Below, in pieces: positions 1-8,553 of a DNA stretch of 32,940 bases. Positions within the stretch are counted from its first letter, which is position 1. Each line of letters opens with the position of its first letter. The stretch comes from Treponema sp. UBA3862 (lineage in GTDB: Bacteria; Spirochaetota; Spirochaetia; Treponematales; Treponemataceae): assembly GCA_002392405.1 (NCBI GenBank), contig DGGY01000042.1, positions 1 to 32,940 on the forward strand, given 5' to 3'. Under the pieces are notes generated by a model that was given only the letters and a program-made list of their open reading frames with translations, was not told the DNA's origin and ran no database searches. A program made the position numbers and the translations under genes.

Positions 1-1
1 C

Positions 2-139
2 TTTGATGCTACACAGACAATGGTTTCAAAAATCGACGATGATACATACCAGGTTCAGGTTGTGTCATGGTACGATAATGAAAACTCATACACATCACAG
101 ATGGTAAGAACAATCAAATACTTCTCAGAAAACTGCTAA
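2..139 (+). CDS. gap: Glyceraldehyde-3-phosphate dehydrogenase, C-terminal end (partial)
   Basis: This is the last 45 codons of a gene that begins before the window. The frame reads into the family signature SWYDNENSYTSQMVRT, the conserved C-terminal GAPDH segment in which the WYDNE motif contributes to the active-site and cofactor region, and stops at TAA 137-139. GAPDH oxidises glyceraldehyde 3-phosphate to 1,3-bisphosphoglycerate with NAD+ in the cytoplasm, one step before the pgk gene found later in this window. A strong terminator follows 22 bases downstream, so gap is transcriptionally closed off from the cyclase gene behind it. Identification rests on the C-terminal motif only, but that motif is highly specific. 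Confidence 0.93.
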   Translation, partial: FDATQTMVSKIDDDTYQVQVVSWYDNENSYTSQMVRTIKYFSENC

Positions 140-161
140 GTTTCTGATATAGTTTAGTGCT

Positions 162-189
162 AAAAAGTCCGCTCCGGCGGACTTTTTTT
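162..189 (+). terminator. Rho-independent terminator of gap
   Basis: The hairpin has a perfect six-base GC-rich core, GTCCGC (167-172) pairing with GCGGAC (177-182) around a TCCG tetraloop. It is flanked by five A residues before and seven T residues after (183-189). The flanking A and T runs extend the stem. Confidence 0.93.
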
Positions 190-261
190 ATGAGTTTTCA
201 TTATCGATTTATTTTGATGGTCGCAGTCTTTTCAAGCCTGCTCCGCGACAGCGGTCCTGAA

Positions 262-301
262 AAAAAGCGTTTTTGACAAACCGCTTTTTATAAAATATAT
301 T
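262..301 (+). promoter_or_regulatory. Sigma70-type promoter of the first adenylate cyclase, with an inverted repeat around the -35 box
   Basis: A consensus -35 box TTGACA (273-278) is followed after exactly 17 bases by TATATT (296-301), a five-of-six match to the -10 consensus. Normal spacing puts the transcription start near 308, the A of the cyclase ATG. The -35 box lies in the 12-base loop between perfect eight-base arms, AAAAAGCG (262-269) and CGCTTTTT (282-289), which could be an operator. The promoter call is from sequence match; the operator idea is inference. Confidence 0.6.
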
Positions 302-307
302 AAAGGA

Positions 308-2452
308 ATGAACGGAACAATAAAAACAATAAGCACTGTAATTCTTCTGGCACTTTCATTTTTCTGTTTTCAGTCCGGGGTCTTTTTGTTATCAGGCCAT
401 AATTTTAGAAAGAACAGCCGGAGGACTTTGTTTTTAATACTCTTCGTTACCGGAATTCTCCTTGCTTTTGATGCCCTTGCTTACATTTTTCGCGGTAATT
501 CCGGCCAGACCGGCTGGTATATGGTCCGTCTGAGCAATTTTATTGTCTTTTTCATTAACTGCGCCCTGCCTTTTTTAATCTGTTTTTACTGTTCTGAATT
601 CATCAAGTCTGAGTTTCTTAAATTTAAAATTTTAATTTCCCCCCGTTCTTCCATCAGGAATGGAGTTCCCCCTCATCTTTTTGTTGTTTTTTATTTATGT
701 CTTGCCGGAGTACTGCTGGTTATAATAAGCCAGTTTACGGATCTTTATTACTATTTTGATGAAAGTAATTTTTATCACAGAAATTCCTTATATCCTCTCA
801 GCGTTGTTTTCGGGCTTTCACCTGGAATCATTACTTTTGTAATGATACTTCAGCATAAAAAGAACATGCAGAACAATGTTTTTGTTTCCCTTCTTGTTTA
901 CTGCGGTTTGATGCTGGCAGCTATGATTCTTGCACTGTTTTATTACGGGGTATCGTGGATAAACATCGGCTATGGTGCCGGTGCCCTGCATCTCTTTTAT
1001 TCTTCAATTAAGCTCATGGAACTTGAGTTTTATTCAGATAAAAGGGAAGACATTGTCCTCAGTCCTGACTATAAGCAGTCCCTTACAATGCCTGAAATTA
1101 AAAGAAGAATTTCCAGAAGCCGCCTGTGGCAGGTTATCAGTGCCCTTTCAGGTGGTCTGCTCTTTTTCCTTATCATGATTTCCATTAAGGGAATCAATAT
1201 TCCTGAAAAAAAACTTGTAATGGAAAATCCTTTTATTGAAAACGATAAATCAAGGCCTGTCTGCCTTACTTTTTTGCGAAACGCTGAAAAAATCTGGAAT
1301 GATGACGGGGATTTAACCAGAATCGGAGCCCAGTATGACGGTGTGATTTACAACAACATGAAGGCGACGATTATTACAGACTGGAATGTTACTATAGACA
1401 TTTCTAATGACTGCTCCATTGACCCGGGCCCATGGAACGGAACTTTTTCCATATCCCAGATCGGAACCCTGCCGCTTCCCCAGTTTGTAATGACTGTCCG
1501 GAAACCTCATGACGAAGACAAGGAAAATATTCACGGCACGGATTTTTATCAGGTTACTCCGCTGAAAACTCTTGGTTTTGGCTGCATAATGTATTCTCCT
1601 TCTTCCTTTAATCCGGAAAATTCAAAAGTAATATTTTCCTATGAGAGCATTCTTAAGCCTCTGTCATATATTGTTTTTGATGTTGCCCTGGGTCTGCTTT
1701 CCGTTCTTTTTATTGTTTCACTGACTATTTCCCTAACGGAAAGAAAAATCATCCGAATTGAAGAAGAAAACAGAAAACTTGAGGACACTGTAAAGGAGCG
1801 TACCAAAGAGCTTCGCGAGGAAAAGAACCGTTCGGAAGAACTTCTCCTGAACATTCTTCCGGAAGAAATCGCCCAGCGCCTTTCCATGGATAAAAATACA
1901 AAAATCGCAGATAAAATCGAAAATGCTTCAGTACTTTTTGCAGATATTGTTGATTTTACCAGATTAACCGGTACTCTGGATGCAGCTACTATCGTAGGGG
2001 CCTTGAATTCCCTTTATTCCCGTATTGATGAAAGGGCAAAACGGGAGGGTATAGAAAAAATAAAGACCATCGGGGATTCATATATGGCGGCCTCAGGTCT
2101 TTTTGGAAAAGAGGGGGCTGAAAAAAATGCCCTTTCAATCGTGAATTTTGCCCGGGGAATGCTTCGCGATATTGAAGACTTTAATGCAGGGAGCAGTGTA
2201 AAACTTTTTATGCGGATAGGAATCAGCAGCGGAGACCTTATTGCCGGAGTCATAGGAAAGACAAAATTCGTTTATGACATCTGGGGTGATACGGTAAATG
2301 TGGCAAGCCGTATGGAAAGCTCAGGACAGACTTCAAGGATTCATATTTCAGAATCTACAATGTCCCTCATTAAAGACAGTGTGGATTCTTCAGAGCCCGT
2401 TGAGATGGAAATAAAAGGCAAGGGCGTGATGAAAACATACTTTTTAGGATAA
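308..2452 (+). CDS. Multi-pass membrane class IIIa adenylate cyclase
   Basis: Predicted to make cAMP from ATP at the cytoplasmic face of the inner membrane. Residues 1-240 hold about seven hydrophobic segments, resembling a 7TM sensor. An eighth segment near 275-295 and a ninth at 451-476 bracket a region of about 155 residues that is probably periplasmic. A charged coiled coil (about 478-525) leads into the catalytic domain (540-714). All catalytic residues are visible: metal ligands D546 (FADIVDFT) and D590 (IGDSYM), ATP-selecting K586 and D657 (YDIWGD), and transition-state residues N664 and R668. The K/D pair indicates adenylate rather than guanylate cyclase. The ATG at 308 has only AAGG one base upstream, too close for normal Shine-Dalgarno use, and the predicted transcription start falls on this ATG. 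The next in-frame Met would remove about two transmembrane segments, so 308 is kept. The input signal is unknown. Confidence 0.88.
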   Translation: MNGTIKTISTVILLALSFFCFQSGVFLLSGHNFRKNSRRTLFLILFVTGILLAFDALAYIFRGNSGQTGWYMVRLSNFIVFFINCALPFLICFYCSEFIKSEFLKFKILISPRSSIRNGVPPHLFVVFYLCLAGVLLVIISQFTDLYYYFDESNFYHRNSLYPLSVVFGLSPGIITFVMILQHKKNMQNNVFVSLLVYCGLMLAAMILALFYYGVSWINIGYGAGALHLFYSSIKLMELEFYSDKREDIVLSPDYKQSLTMPEIKRRISRSRLWQVISALSGGLLFFLIMISIKGINIPEKKLVMENPFIENDKSRPVCLTFLRNAEKIWNDDGDLTRIGAQYDGVIYNNMKATIITDWNVTIDISNDCSIDPGPWNGTFSISQIGTLPLPQFVMTVRKPHDEDKENIHGTDFYQVTPLKTLGFGCIMYSPSSFNPENSKVIFSYESILKPLSYIVFDVALGLLSVLFIVSLTISLTERKIIRIEEENRKLEDTVKERTKELREEKNRSEELLLNILPEEIAQRLSMDKNTKIADKIENASVLFADIVDFTRLTGTLDAATIVGALNSLYSRIDERAKREGIEKIKTIGDSYMAASGLFGKEGAEKNALSIVNFARGMLRDIEDFNAGSSVKLFMRIGISSGDLIAGVIGKTKFVYDIWGDTVNVASRMESSGQTSRIHISESTMSLIKDSVDSSEPVEMEIKGKGVMKTYFLG

Positions 2453-2495
2453 AAAATACTTTTTACGATGACGGAATATTTATTTTGAATAAGAC

Positions 2496-2526
2496 AGGGC
2501 GGCAGAAAAAGCCGTCCTTTTTTTTA
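2496..2526 (+). terminator. Rho-independent terminator after the first adenylate cyclase
   Basis: GGGCGGC (2497-2503) pairs with GCCGTCC (2511-2517), with one G-U pair, around an A-rich loop. A run of eight T residues (2518-2525) follows. It lies 44 bases after the stop codon and separates the cyclase from the pectin genes. Confidence 0.88.
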
Positions 2527-2775
2527 CCGAATGTCGTTTTTATACAAAATCATACAAGTTTTCTTATTATCATCAGAATATTTTATAAGAATTTAAAAAA
2601 AATTACCTTAAAAATATCGGTATTGTACAAATTGTAACAACAAAATAACTATGCACTGTCGTTATACTGTCATTTGTTAATCTGGAAATATAAAATATAA
2701 CCATTTTTTATGCTGCTTTATTTTCAGGTCAATAATTTATAAATATATTCGCAGTTTTTGTAAAAGGGGGAAATT
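2527..2775 (+). promoter_or_regulatory. AT-rich upstream region of the pectate lyase unit
   Basis: No coding gene is visible in the 323 bases between the cyclase and the pectate lyase. After the terminator the stretch is strongly AT-rich. The best promoter candidate is TTGTTA (2674-2679), 16 bases, then TATAAC (2696-2701), which would give a leader of about 68 bases. A second -10-like box, TATACT (2663-2668), has no convincing -35. Two adjacent near-copies, ATTGTACAA (2622-2630) and ATTGTAACAA (2631-2640), lie just upstream and could be regulator half-sites. All of these are weak, unaided matches. Confidence 0.35.
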
Positions 2776-5025
2776 GTGAAAAACATGTTCAAAATAATGA
2801 CAGCATTTTTTGCAGGTGCATTAGTTTTTGTTTCTGCAGGCTGTTCAGCTGACACTACAAAATACGTCAAAAAAAGCGTAGAAACTGTAGTAATTAAGGC
2901 TGAAAAACAATCAGTAAACATCGGAGAATCAATTACGCTTATTGCAGAAGTAACTCCTGCTGATGCTTATTATGACTCGATTGAATGGACTTCATCCGAC
3001 GAAAGCGTATTTACCATTTCAAACAGCGGACTTAAGGCTGTTGCTCTGAGCTTAAATGATGATGAAGATGCTTCTGCTTCCCGCTATTCCAATGTAAGCG
3101 TTAAAGTAGGAAACGTAAAAAGCGGTGAAATAGAACTTAAGGCCTATTCTGAAGGCGAAACTGTTCCTGTAGACGAAGAAGAAGCTGTGGAAACAAATCC
3201 GGAAGATTCTGAAAATACAGATGATAACGGTAACGGCGGAAACGGCGGCGGTAATTCTTCTGGCGGCGGCAACGGCAGGGAAGGAAGCGGTATGACAGGT
3301 TCTGCCGGTGAAGGAACAATCGGCAGCAGTGCTTCAGTAACCATTACACGGGTTGTAGGCTGGCTTGAAAGTGCTTATCTTGAATGGAACCCTGTTTCTA
3401 ATGCTTCTTATACTGTTCAGTATAAAAAATCTGATGCTGCAGAATGGACTTCAGTTGATGCTCCTCTTATCAGAAATTATGGCAGTGTGATTCGATGTGA
3501 TATTCCTGGTCTTGCCCAGGGCTCTTATGACTTTAAGGTTGCTGCAAACGGCGGAACTCCTGCAACTGCTTCTGCTTCCGTTGCAAGTCATGACAGGTGC
3601 GGTTATGCATTTACAGCTGATGTTCTTCCAGGCGCTTATAAGGCAGACGGAACCCTTAAAGACGGTGCAATCGTTATTTATGTTGATAATGATAATTTTA
3701 ATACTGTTGCACTTGAAATCAATAAGAATGCAAAGGGTGAAAAAATCACTTTGACTGGTGTTCAGGCAATTGTTAATAATTCCGGCTACTGTAAATATGC
3801 TTCTTATAACAATAATGTACCTGTATGTATCCGTGTAATCGGTAGAATTGATACAACTGGTTTCCCTAAATCTTCATGGGGCTCTTCTGCAGAAGGTTTA
3901 CAGATTAAGGGAACAGGTAAAGTTGATACAATGTTTACTATCGAGGGTGTAGGTGATGATGCCACATTCTGGGGCTTTGGAATCCTTTGCCGTGACTCAC
4001 ATTATGTTGAACTCCGCAACCTCGGCTTCATGTGCTTTGCTGATGACGGTATTTCACTTGATACCGGCAATTTGTATACATGGGTTCATAACTGTGATAT
4101 CTTCTACGGTTCAACCGGCGGCGATTCTGACCAGGCTAAGGGTGACGGTTCCCTTGACGTTAAGGGCGATTCAATGTATCAGACATATTCTTATAATCAC
4201 TTCTGGGATTCAGGAAAAATGTCCCTCTGTGGTATGAAATCTGAATCAGGTCCTAACTACATTACATATCATCATAACTGGTTTGATCATTCTGATTCGC
4301 GTCATCCTCGTATCCGTACAATGACTGTTCATATCTACAACAACTACTATGACGGAAACTCAAAATACGGTACAGGTGCTACAACTGGTGCTGATGCCTT
4401 TGTTGAAGCCAACTATTTCCGTAACGTTAAATTCCCTATGATGTCTTCACTCCAGGGAAATGATGTTTATGCAGGAAGCTCAAAATATGATCCTGGAAAC
4501 TACGGAACATTCTCAGGTGAGTCTGGTGCTTCAATCAAGTCATACAATAATAAGATTGTTGATACTCTTAATGTTTCTTCTTACTGGCCTCATAAAAACT
4601 CAAAGCAGACTCCGCTCATTACAAAGGGAGTTACAGGAAGCCTTCCGGCAGGTGTTGATACTTCTGTTCACTTTGATGCATGGGAAGCTTCTTCAAGGAA
4701 TGAACAGGTTCCTTCTAGCGTAAAAGCATTCTCAGGCGGAGATACATATTCTAACTTCGATACTGCCTCAGACTTCTACGGCTACAGCGTACAGACACCG
4801 GATGAGGCAAAGACTACTGTCATGACTTATGCAGGACGCGTTGAAAACGGCGACTTTGAATTTGCCGGTTACGGTCATCAGTCAACTGATTCTACAAATG
4901 CTTCTAAAGATACAGATTATGCTGTTGATACTGCCCTTAAGGCTGCTGTTGTCGGCTACACTTCAACTCTTGTAAGTGTTTATGGAATCAGTGAAAAGGC
5001 TGTTTACCAGACACCAGGGTTATAA
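2776..5025 (+). CDS. Pectate lyase lipoprotein (PL1 type) with Ig-like and FN3-like domains
   Basis: Predicted to cleave polygalacturonate by calcium-dependent beta-elimination, displayed on the envelope. The N-terminus is a lipoprotein signal ending in SAGC with C23 as lipid site. A BIG2-type Ig-like domain (about 35-120), a Gly/Asn-rich linker (about 150-185) and an FN3-like module (about 190-275) precede the parallel beta-helix lyase domain (about 275-745). Lyase signs are the acidic calcium-site stretches FADDGISLDTG and KGDGSLDVKGDS, the YITYHHNWF segment, and the catalytic arginine motif R509-H-P-R512-I-R514, corresponding to RxPRxR in PL1 enzymes. The start is GTG at 2776, five bases after an AGGGGG ribosome-binding site; an in-frame ATG three codons later is the alternative. 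The next gene begins 10 bases downstream, so the two are probably one operon. The exact PL1 subfamily is not resolved. Confidence 0.88.
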   Translation: MKNMFKIMTAFFAGALVFVSAGCSADTTKYVKKSVETVVIKAEKQSVNIGESITLIAEVTPADAYYDSIEWTSSDESVFTISNSGLKAVALSLNDDEDASASRYSNVSVKVGNVKSGEIELKAYSEGETVPVDEEEAVETNPEDSENTDDNGNGGNGGGNSSGGGNGREGSGMTGSAGEGTIGSSASVTITRVVGWLESAYLEWNPVSNASYTVQYKKSDAAEWTSVDAPLIRNYGSVIRCDIPGLAQGSYDFKVAANGGTPATASASVASHDRCGYAFTADVLPGAYKADGTLKDGAIVIYVDNDNFNTVALEINKNAKGEKITLTGVQAIVNNSGYCKYASYNNNVPVCIRVIGRIDTTGFPKSSWGSSAEGLQIKGTGKVDTMFTIEGVGDDATFWGFGILCRDSHYVELRNLGFMCFADDGISLDTGNLYTWVHNCDIFYGSTGGDSDQAKGDGSLDVKGDSMYQTYSYNHFWDSGKMSLCGMKSESGPNYITYHHNWFDHSDSRHPRIRTMTVHIYNNYYDGNSKYGTGATTGADAFVEANYFRNVKFPMMSSLQGNDVYAGSSKYDPGNYGTFSGESGASIKSYNNKIVDTLNVSSYWPHKNSKQTPLITKGVTGSLPAGVDTSVHFDAWEASSRNEQVPSSVKAFSGGDTYSNFDTASDFYGYSVQTPDEAKTTVMTYAGRVENGDFEFAGYGHQSTDSTNASKDTDYAVDTALKAAVVGYTSTLVSVYGISEKAVYQTPGL

Positions 5026-5035
5026 GGAGTAAAAA

Positions 5036-8000
5036 ATGAAAAAACTGACAAAAATATTTTCGGTTCTGGCTTCTCTTGCCCTTCTTGGTGCAGGTTTTTC
5101 TTCCTGCTCGGGCGACGAAGAAACTGTGATCGTAAAGCCTTCGTATAAAAGTTCAAAAACGATTACCGTAACGGGACATAAATCTGATAAAATTAAATAT
5201 GGAAATACAGAACAGCTTGCCGCTCTGGTTCTTCCTGAAGATGAGGCTGTTACCTGGCATACATCTGATGAATCAATCGTCAGTGTAAGTGAAACAGGTC
5301 TTGTAACTGCTGAAGATGTTTCTGATGCAAAAGTTCAGGTTTGGGCAGAGATTTCTGATGGAACTAAGTCAAATGAAGTTAATTACCTTGTAATGCAGGA
5401 AATCCCTAAAATCACGGGAATTTCTCTTGTAAGTGCTCCTGCAAAAGAAAAGTATGCAACAGGAACTTTTGTAAACTTAAGCGGCCTGAAAATTGCTGTT
5501 GAATATGATGTTCCGGTTGGTTCTGTTTTTGCAGCTGATTATCCGGCTGAACTTGAATTTACTTCAGAAAATTCTTCTCAGTTTGCTGTAAGCGGTTTTG
5601 ATTCTTCTGCCGCTGCTTCTGGTCAGACAGTAACTGTTACCTACAATCCTGTCGATACAGCCGGAGACGCTGTTGAATTTGTGGACGGAGCAGTTAAAAC
5701 AGTAACCTTTGATGTAGACATCCTTTCTGCCAGCGTTACTTCAGTAACCGTTAATTCAGAAAAATCTAAAACTGAATATCTTTATTCGAATGTCCTTGAG
5801 CCGCTGGATGTCAGTCTTGATATCGCTTATTCGGCAAGTGAACTTGATGAAACCATCTCTGCTTTAACCAACGGCGTTACAATGACTGTAAACGGCTATG
5901 ATTTTGACTGGTCAATGGTTGATGCTTCATGGTTTGTTACATGGACACAGGAACATAAGATTGGTACCAGCATAACCTTTACCTATGGCGGAGTTTCAAC
6001 TTCTTCACCTCTGGATATTACTTTTGATGCAGTACTTGCAGAAAGCCTTTCAATCTCTGCTCTTTCTTCTACTCTTGAGCAGGGCTCTGCACTTCAGTTT
6101 ACAGCCTCTGTTCTTCCTGAAAATGCAACAGTAAATGCAATGACACAGAAAGTAGTTTGGTCAGTAGAGGCAGGGGAGACCGGCGTAACAATTGACAGTG
6201 CAACAGGTCTTCTTTCTGCAGAAAGCGCACTTGCAAGCGGAACCGTAAAGGTTAAGGCAAGGGCAAACGATACAAGCGGAACAGTTTCTGCAGAAAAAGA
6301 AATTATGATTCCGGTATGGCTAAAAGGAATTGAAGTAACAGCAGCCCCTGCAAAAACTGAATATCTTAAAGGTACTAACCTTAATACTGCCGGAATGACA
6401 GTTAACGAACTTTATTCAGACGGAACTTCTGTAGAAACAACTGCATACACAGTTGATACAACAACCTTAAATACAGCCGGTAACGCAGTTGCAGTAACAG
6501 TAACTTCAACAGCAGATACAACAAAGACTGCTGCATTCAATGTTAAGGTAATTGAAACATACGAAAATAAAGTAAAACTTGATTACGGTTCATCTGAACT
6601 ATGGTCTGCAGCATATCCTTACAGCAAGGTTATTACAGGCGGAAGTTCAGCCGCTAAAGCGACAATTGACGGAACAGAAACAGACTTTGAAGCATATCTG
6701 TGCAAACATTTCTGGCTCCAGAAAGGTGCAAACGTAAATCACAGAACAGATAAATCTGCATTCTTCCTTAACCGTACGGCTTCTACTGGTGACGGTGCTG
6801 TAACAGGACAGTCTCCTGTTATGCTTGCTGCTGAAGTTGCAGGTAAGTACAGGATTGAAGCTGATATTTTTGCTACTGCTGATAAAGCCGCAAATACTTC
6901 ACGTAAGATTTACATTAAGACTCTTGAAGAAGAAACAGCTTCCGCAGACGGCGAAACTACAAAACTTACAGTTGATTCAGGTGCATTTACTACTGTAGTT
7001 GACACAACTCAGAGTTCTGCAACAAAGCACACTATTTCTTATGAATATATGGGAGATTCTTCTTATTCAATTGTTGCCCTTGATATGGGAGAAGGGGATG
7101 CAGTTTATATTGCTGAAATCCGCCTTTACACAACAGGTGCAGCCCTTGCTGAACCGGTTATTTCACTTGAAGTAAAATCAGTAACTGTAACAGATTCAGA
7201 AGGCTCAGAAATTGCTACAAATACCACTGCTGGTTCTCTTTCTCTTAAGAAAACTGCCTTCCCGCTTACAATTACAGGAACTTATGCTCCTTCAGCAGCA
7301 GCTGCAACAGTTTCATACTCACTTGCAGATGCCGATGGACTTGCTTCTGGTGTTGCAGGAAAAGTTCATATCGATTCTGCAACAGGTGAAATTACACTTG
7401 ATAACGATATTTCAGGAGAATACTCAGGAACAATAACTGTAACAGCTGGAGAGGTTAGTGCCACAATTACACTTGCAATTGACGCAGGCGCAGCACTTCT
7501 TGAAAGCAGCGATACAGTAACAGTAACTTCTTCTGCTAAAAAAGTAGGAACAAATGAAACTGCAACATTGACAGCAGAGTTAAGCGTAAATCCAGAATCC
7601 CTTGATGAAACAGTTACATATCAGTGGTACACTTCTGCAACAGAAGATGGTGATTATACAGCAATTGGCGGTGCAACTGCTTCAACTTATGCTTATTCTT
7701 CTGAGACTGAAGGAGCAGCATACTTTAAGTGTGTGGTAACAGGCGGTACTAGCGGAGTTGAAGTAACTTCCGAGGCTGTTAAGGTTACTGTAAGTAACAG
7801 TAATGATGCAGTTGTGTGTGTATTTACAGGAAAAACTCCTTCATCTAACGTATTTACAGTCAGCGGAAACTATGCTACTGACAAGGGTGAGGTAACTGTA
7901 GACGGTGTAACTTATTCTACATGTCTTAAGATGGAATCTTCTACATCGATTAGCTTTACTACAACTGATGAAAAGACTTTAAAACTGGTATTCCTTTCTA

Positions 8001-8146
8001 CACAGACTGGTAAAAAGGTTAAAATTAACGGAACTGCATATACTACAGATTCAAGCGGTATTGTTGAAATGACTCTTGCTGCTGGAACTCATACGATTAC
8101 AAAAGGTGATTCAATATACCTTTATTATATCAGTTTAACCGATTAA
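5036..8146 (+). CDS. Large multi-Ig lipoprotein, probable polysaccharide-binding partner of the pectate lyase
   Basis: A 1036-residue exported protein with a lipoprotein signal (GFSSC, lipid site C24). I see no catalytic motif. Beta-rich modules run in order: BIG2-like (about 33-121), a Big_3-like module (about 125-232), an unassigned Ig-like module (237-337), BIG2-like (338-430), Big_3-like (431-509), a larger beta-sandwich resembling a carbohydrate-binding module (510-705), two more Ig-like modules (710-815 and 824-920), and a C-terminal module of about 110 residues (925-1036). The last resembles small C-terminal domains I recall from secreted pectinases, with LKMESSTSISF and a Gly-Thr-His segment near its end. 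An AAGGAG ribosome-binding site precedes ATG 5036, only 10 bases after the lyase stop. Likely role: tethering cells or the enzyme to plant pectin. That role is inferred from context; an adhesin is the alternative. Confidence 0.72.
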   Translation: MKKLTKIFSVLASLALLGAGFSSCSGDEETVIVKPSYKSSKTITVTGHKSDKIKYGNTEQLAALVLPEDEAVTWHTSDESIVSVSETGLVTAEDVSDAKVQVWAEISDGTKSNEVNYLVMQEIPKITGISLVSAPAKEKYATGTFVNLSGLKIAVEYDVPVGSVFAADYPAELEFTSENSSQFAVSGFDSSAAASGQTVTVTYNPVDTAGDAVEFVDGAVKTVTFDVDILSASVTSVTVNSEKSKTEYLYSNVLEPLDVSLDIAYSASELDETISALTNGVTMTVNGYDFDWSMVDASWFVTWTQEHKIGTSITFTYGGVSTSSPLDITFDAVLAESLSISALSSTLEQGSALQFTASVLPENATVNAMTQKVVWSVEAGETGVTIDSATGLLSAESALASGTVKVKARANDTSGTVSAEKEIMIPVWLKGIEVTAAPAKTEYLKGTNLNTAGMTVNELYSDGTSVETTAYTVDTTTLNTAGNAVAVTVTSTADTTKTAAFNVKVIETYENKVKLDYGSSELWSAAYPYSKVITGGSSAAKATIDGTETDFEAYLCKHFWLQKGANVNHRTDKSAFFLNRTASTGDGAVTGQSPVMLAAEVAGKYRIEADIFATADKAANTSRKIYIKTLEEETASADGETTKLTVDSGAFTTVVDTTQSSATKHTISYEYMGDSSYSIVALDMGEGDAVYIAEIRLYTTGAALAEPVISLEVKSVTVTDSEGSEIATNTTAGSLSLKKTAFPLTITGTYAPSAAAATVSYSLADADGLASGVAGKVHIDSATGEITLDNDISGEYSGTITVTAGEVSATITLAIDAGAALLESSDTVTVTSSAKKVGTNETATLTAELSVNPESLDETVTYQWYTSATEDGDYTAIGGATASTYAYSSETEGAAYFKCVVTGGTSGVEVTSEAVKVTVSNSNDAVVCVFTGKTPSSNVFTVSGNYATDKGEVTVDGVTYSTCLKMESSTSISFTTTDEKTLKLVFLSTQTGKKVKINGTAYTTDSSGIVEMTLAAGTHTITKGDSIYLYYISLTD

Positions 8147-8193
8147 TCAAAGGTTGCGTGTCACGCACGCAATTGACAGTCTGCTAAAGACAA

Positions 8194-8233
8194 TTTTCCC
8201 CTGTCCACACAACGCGGGCAGGGGATTTTTTTT
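8194..8233 (+). terminator. Rho-independent terminator of the pectin operon
   Basis: CCCCTGTCC (8198-8206) pairs with GGGCAGGGG (8216-8224), allowing one G-U pair, and is followed by a run of eight T residues (8226-8233). A smaller hairpin, TTGCGTG (8154-8160) with CACGCAA (8166-8172), lies between the stop codon and the terminator and has no T-run of its own. Confidence 0.9.
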
Positions 8234-8280
8234 GCGACAAAAATTCTTTATTGTGTTAAAATAATAGCAGGAGGTTTCAT

Positions 8281-8553
8281 ATGTTATATCCGTTAATGAC
8301 TTTAAATGATAATACAGAAATTGTTCATTCTGAAATGTTACCGGATGGTAAAGTTAAAGTTTGTATAGAAACTCCTGATGAAAAAATTGGTTTTAAAAGT
8401 GCTGAATGCTGGCTTCCTGATTATAAATGGGAAAACATAAAAGGATATTCTGAGAAAGAACTAGAATACTTGAAAAATCTTGTAAAATCAATGGCACATT
8501 TGATTCTCGAATTTTCACAGACTGGAGGTTTCGACAGTGCCTCAGGTTTTTAA
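8281..8553 (+). CDS. Small hypothetical protein paired with a DUF4160 protein
   Basis: A 90-residue protein that I do not recognise. It has no signal peptide or membrane segment, is acidic with a predicted beta-rich first half (PDGKVKVCIETPDEK) and a helical second half, and carries two Trp near the middle. GGAGG (8270-8274) sits six bases before the ATG, a strong ribosome-binding site. Its last 17 bases overlap the start of the DUF4160 gene in another frame, so the two are likely translated together. The pair follows directly on the pectin-operon terminator and appears to be an independent unit. A toxin-antitoxin-like or other two-component module is possible, but nothing in this protein proves it. 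Confidence 0.7.
   Translation: MLYPLMTLNDNTEIVHSEMLPDGKVKVCIETPDEKIGFKSAECWLPDYKWENIKGYSEKELEYLKNLVKSMAHLILEFSQTGGFDSASGF

Noticed and set aside
3137..3344. Two Pro/Arg- or Pro/Ser-rich frames on the - strand
   Set aside because: They lie antisense to the Gly/Asn-rich linker of the pectate lyase and have no start signals.
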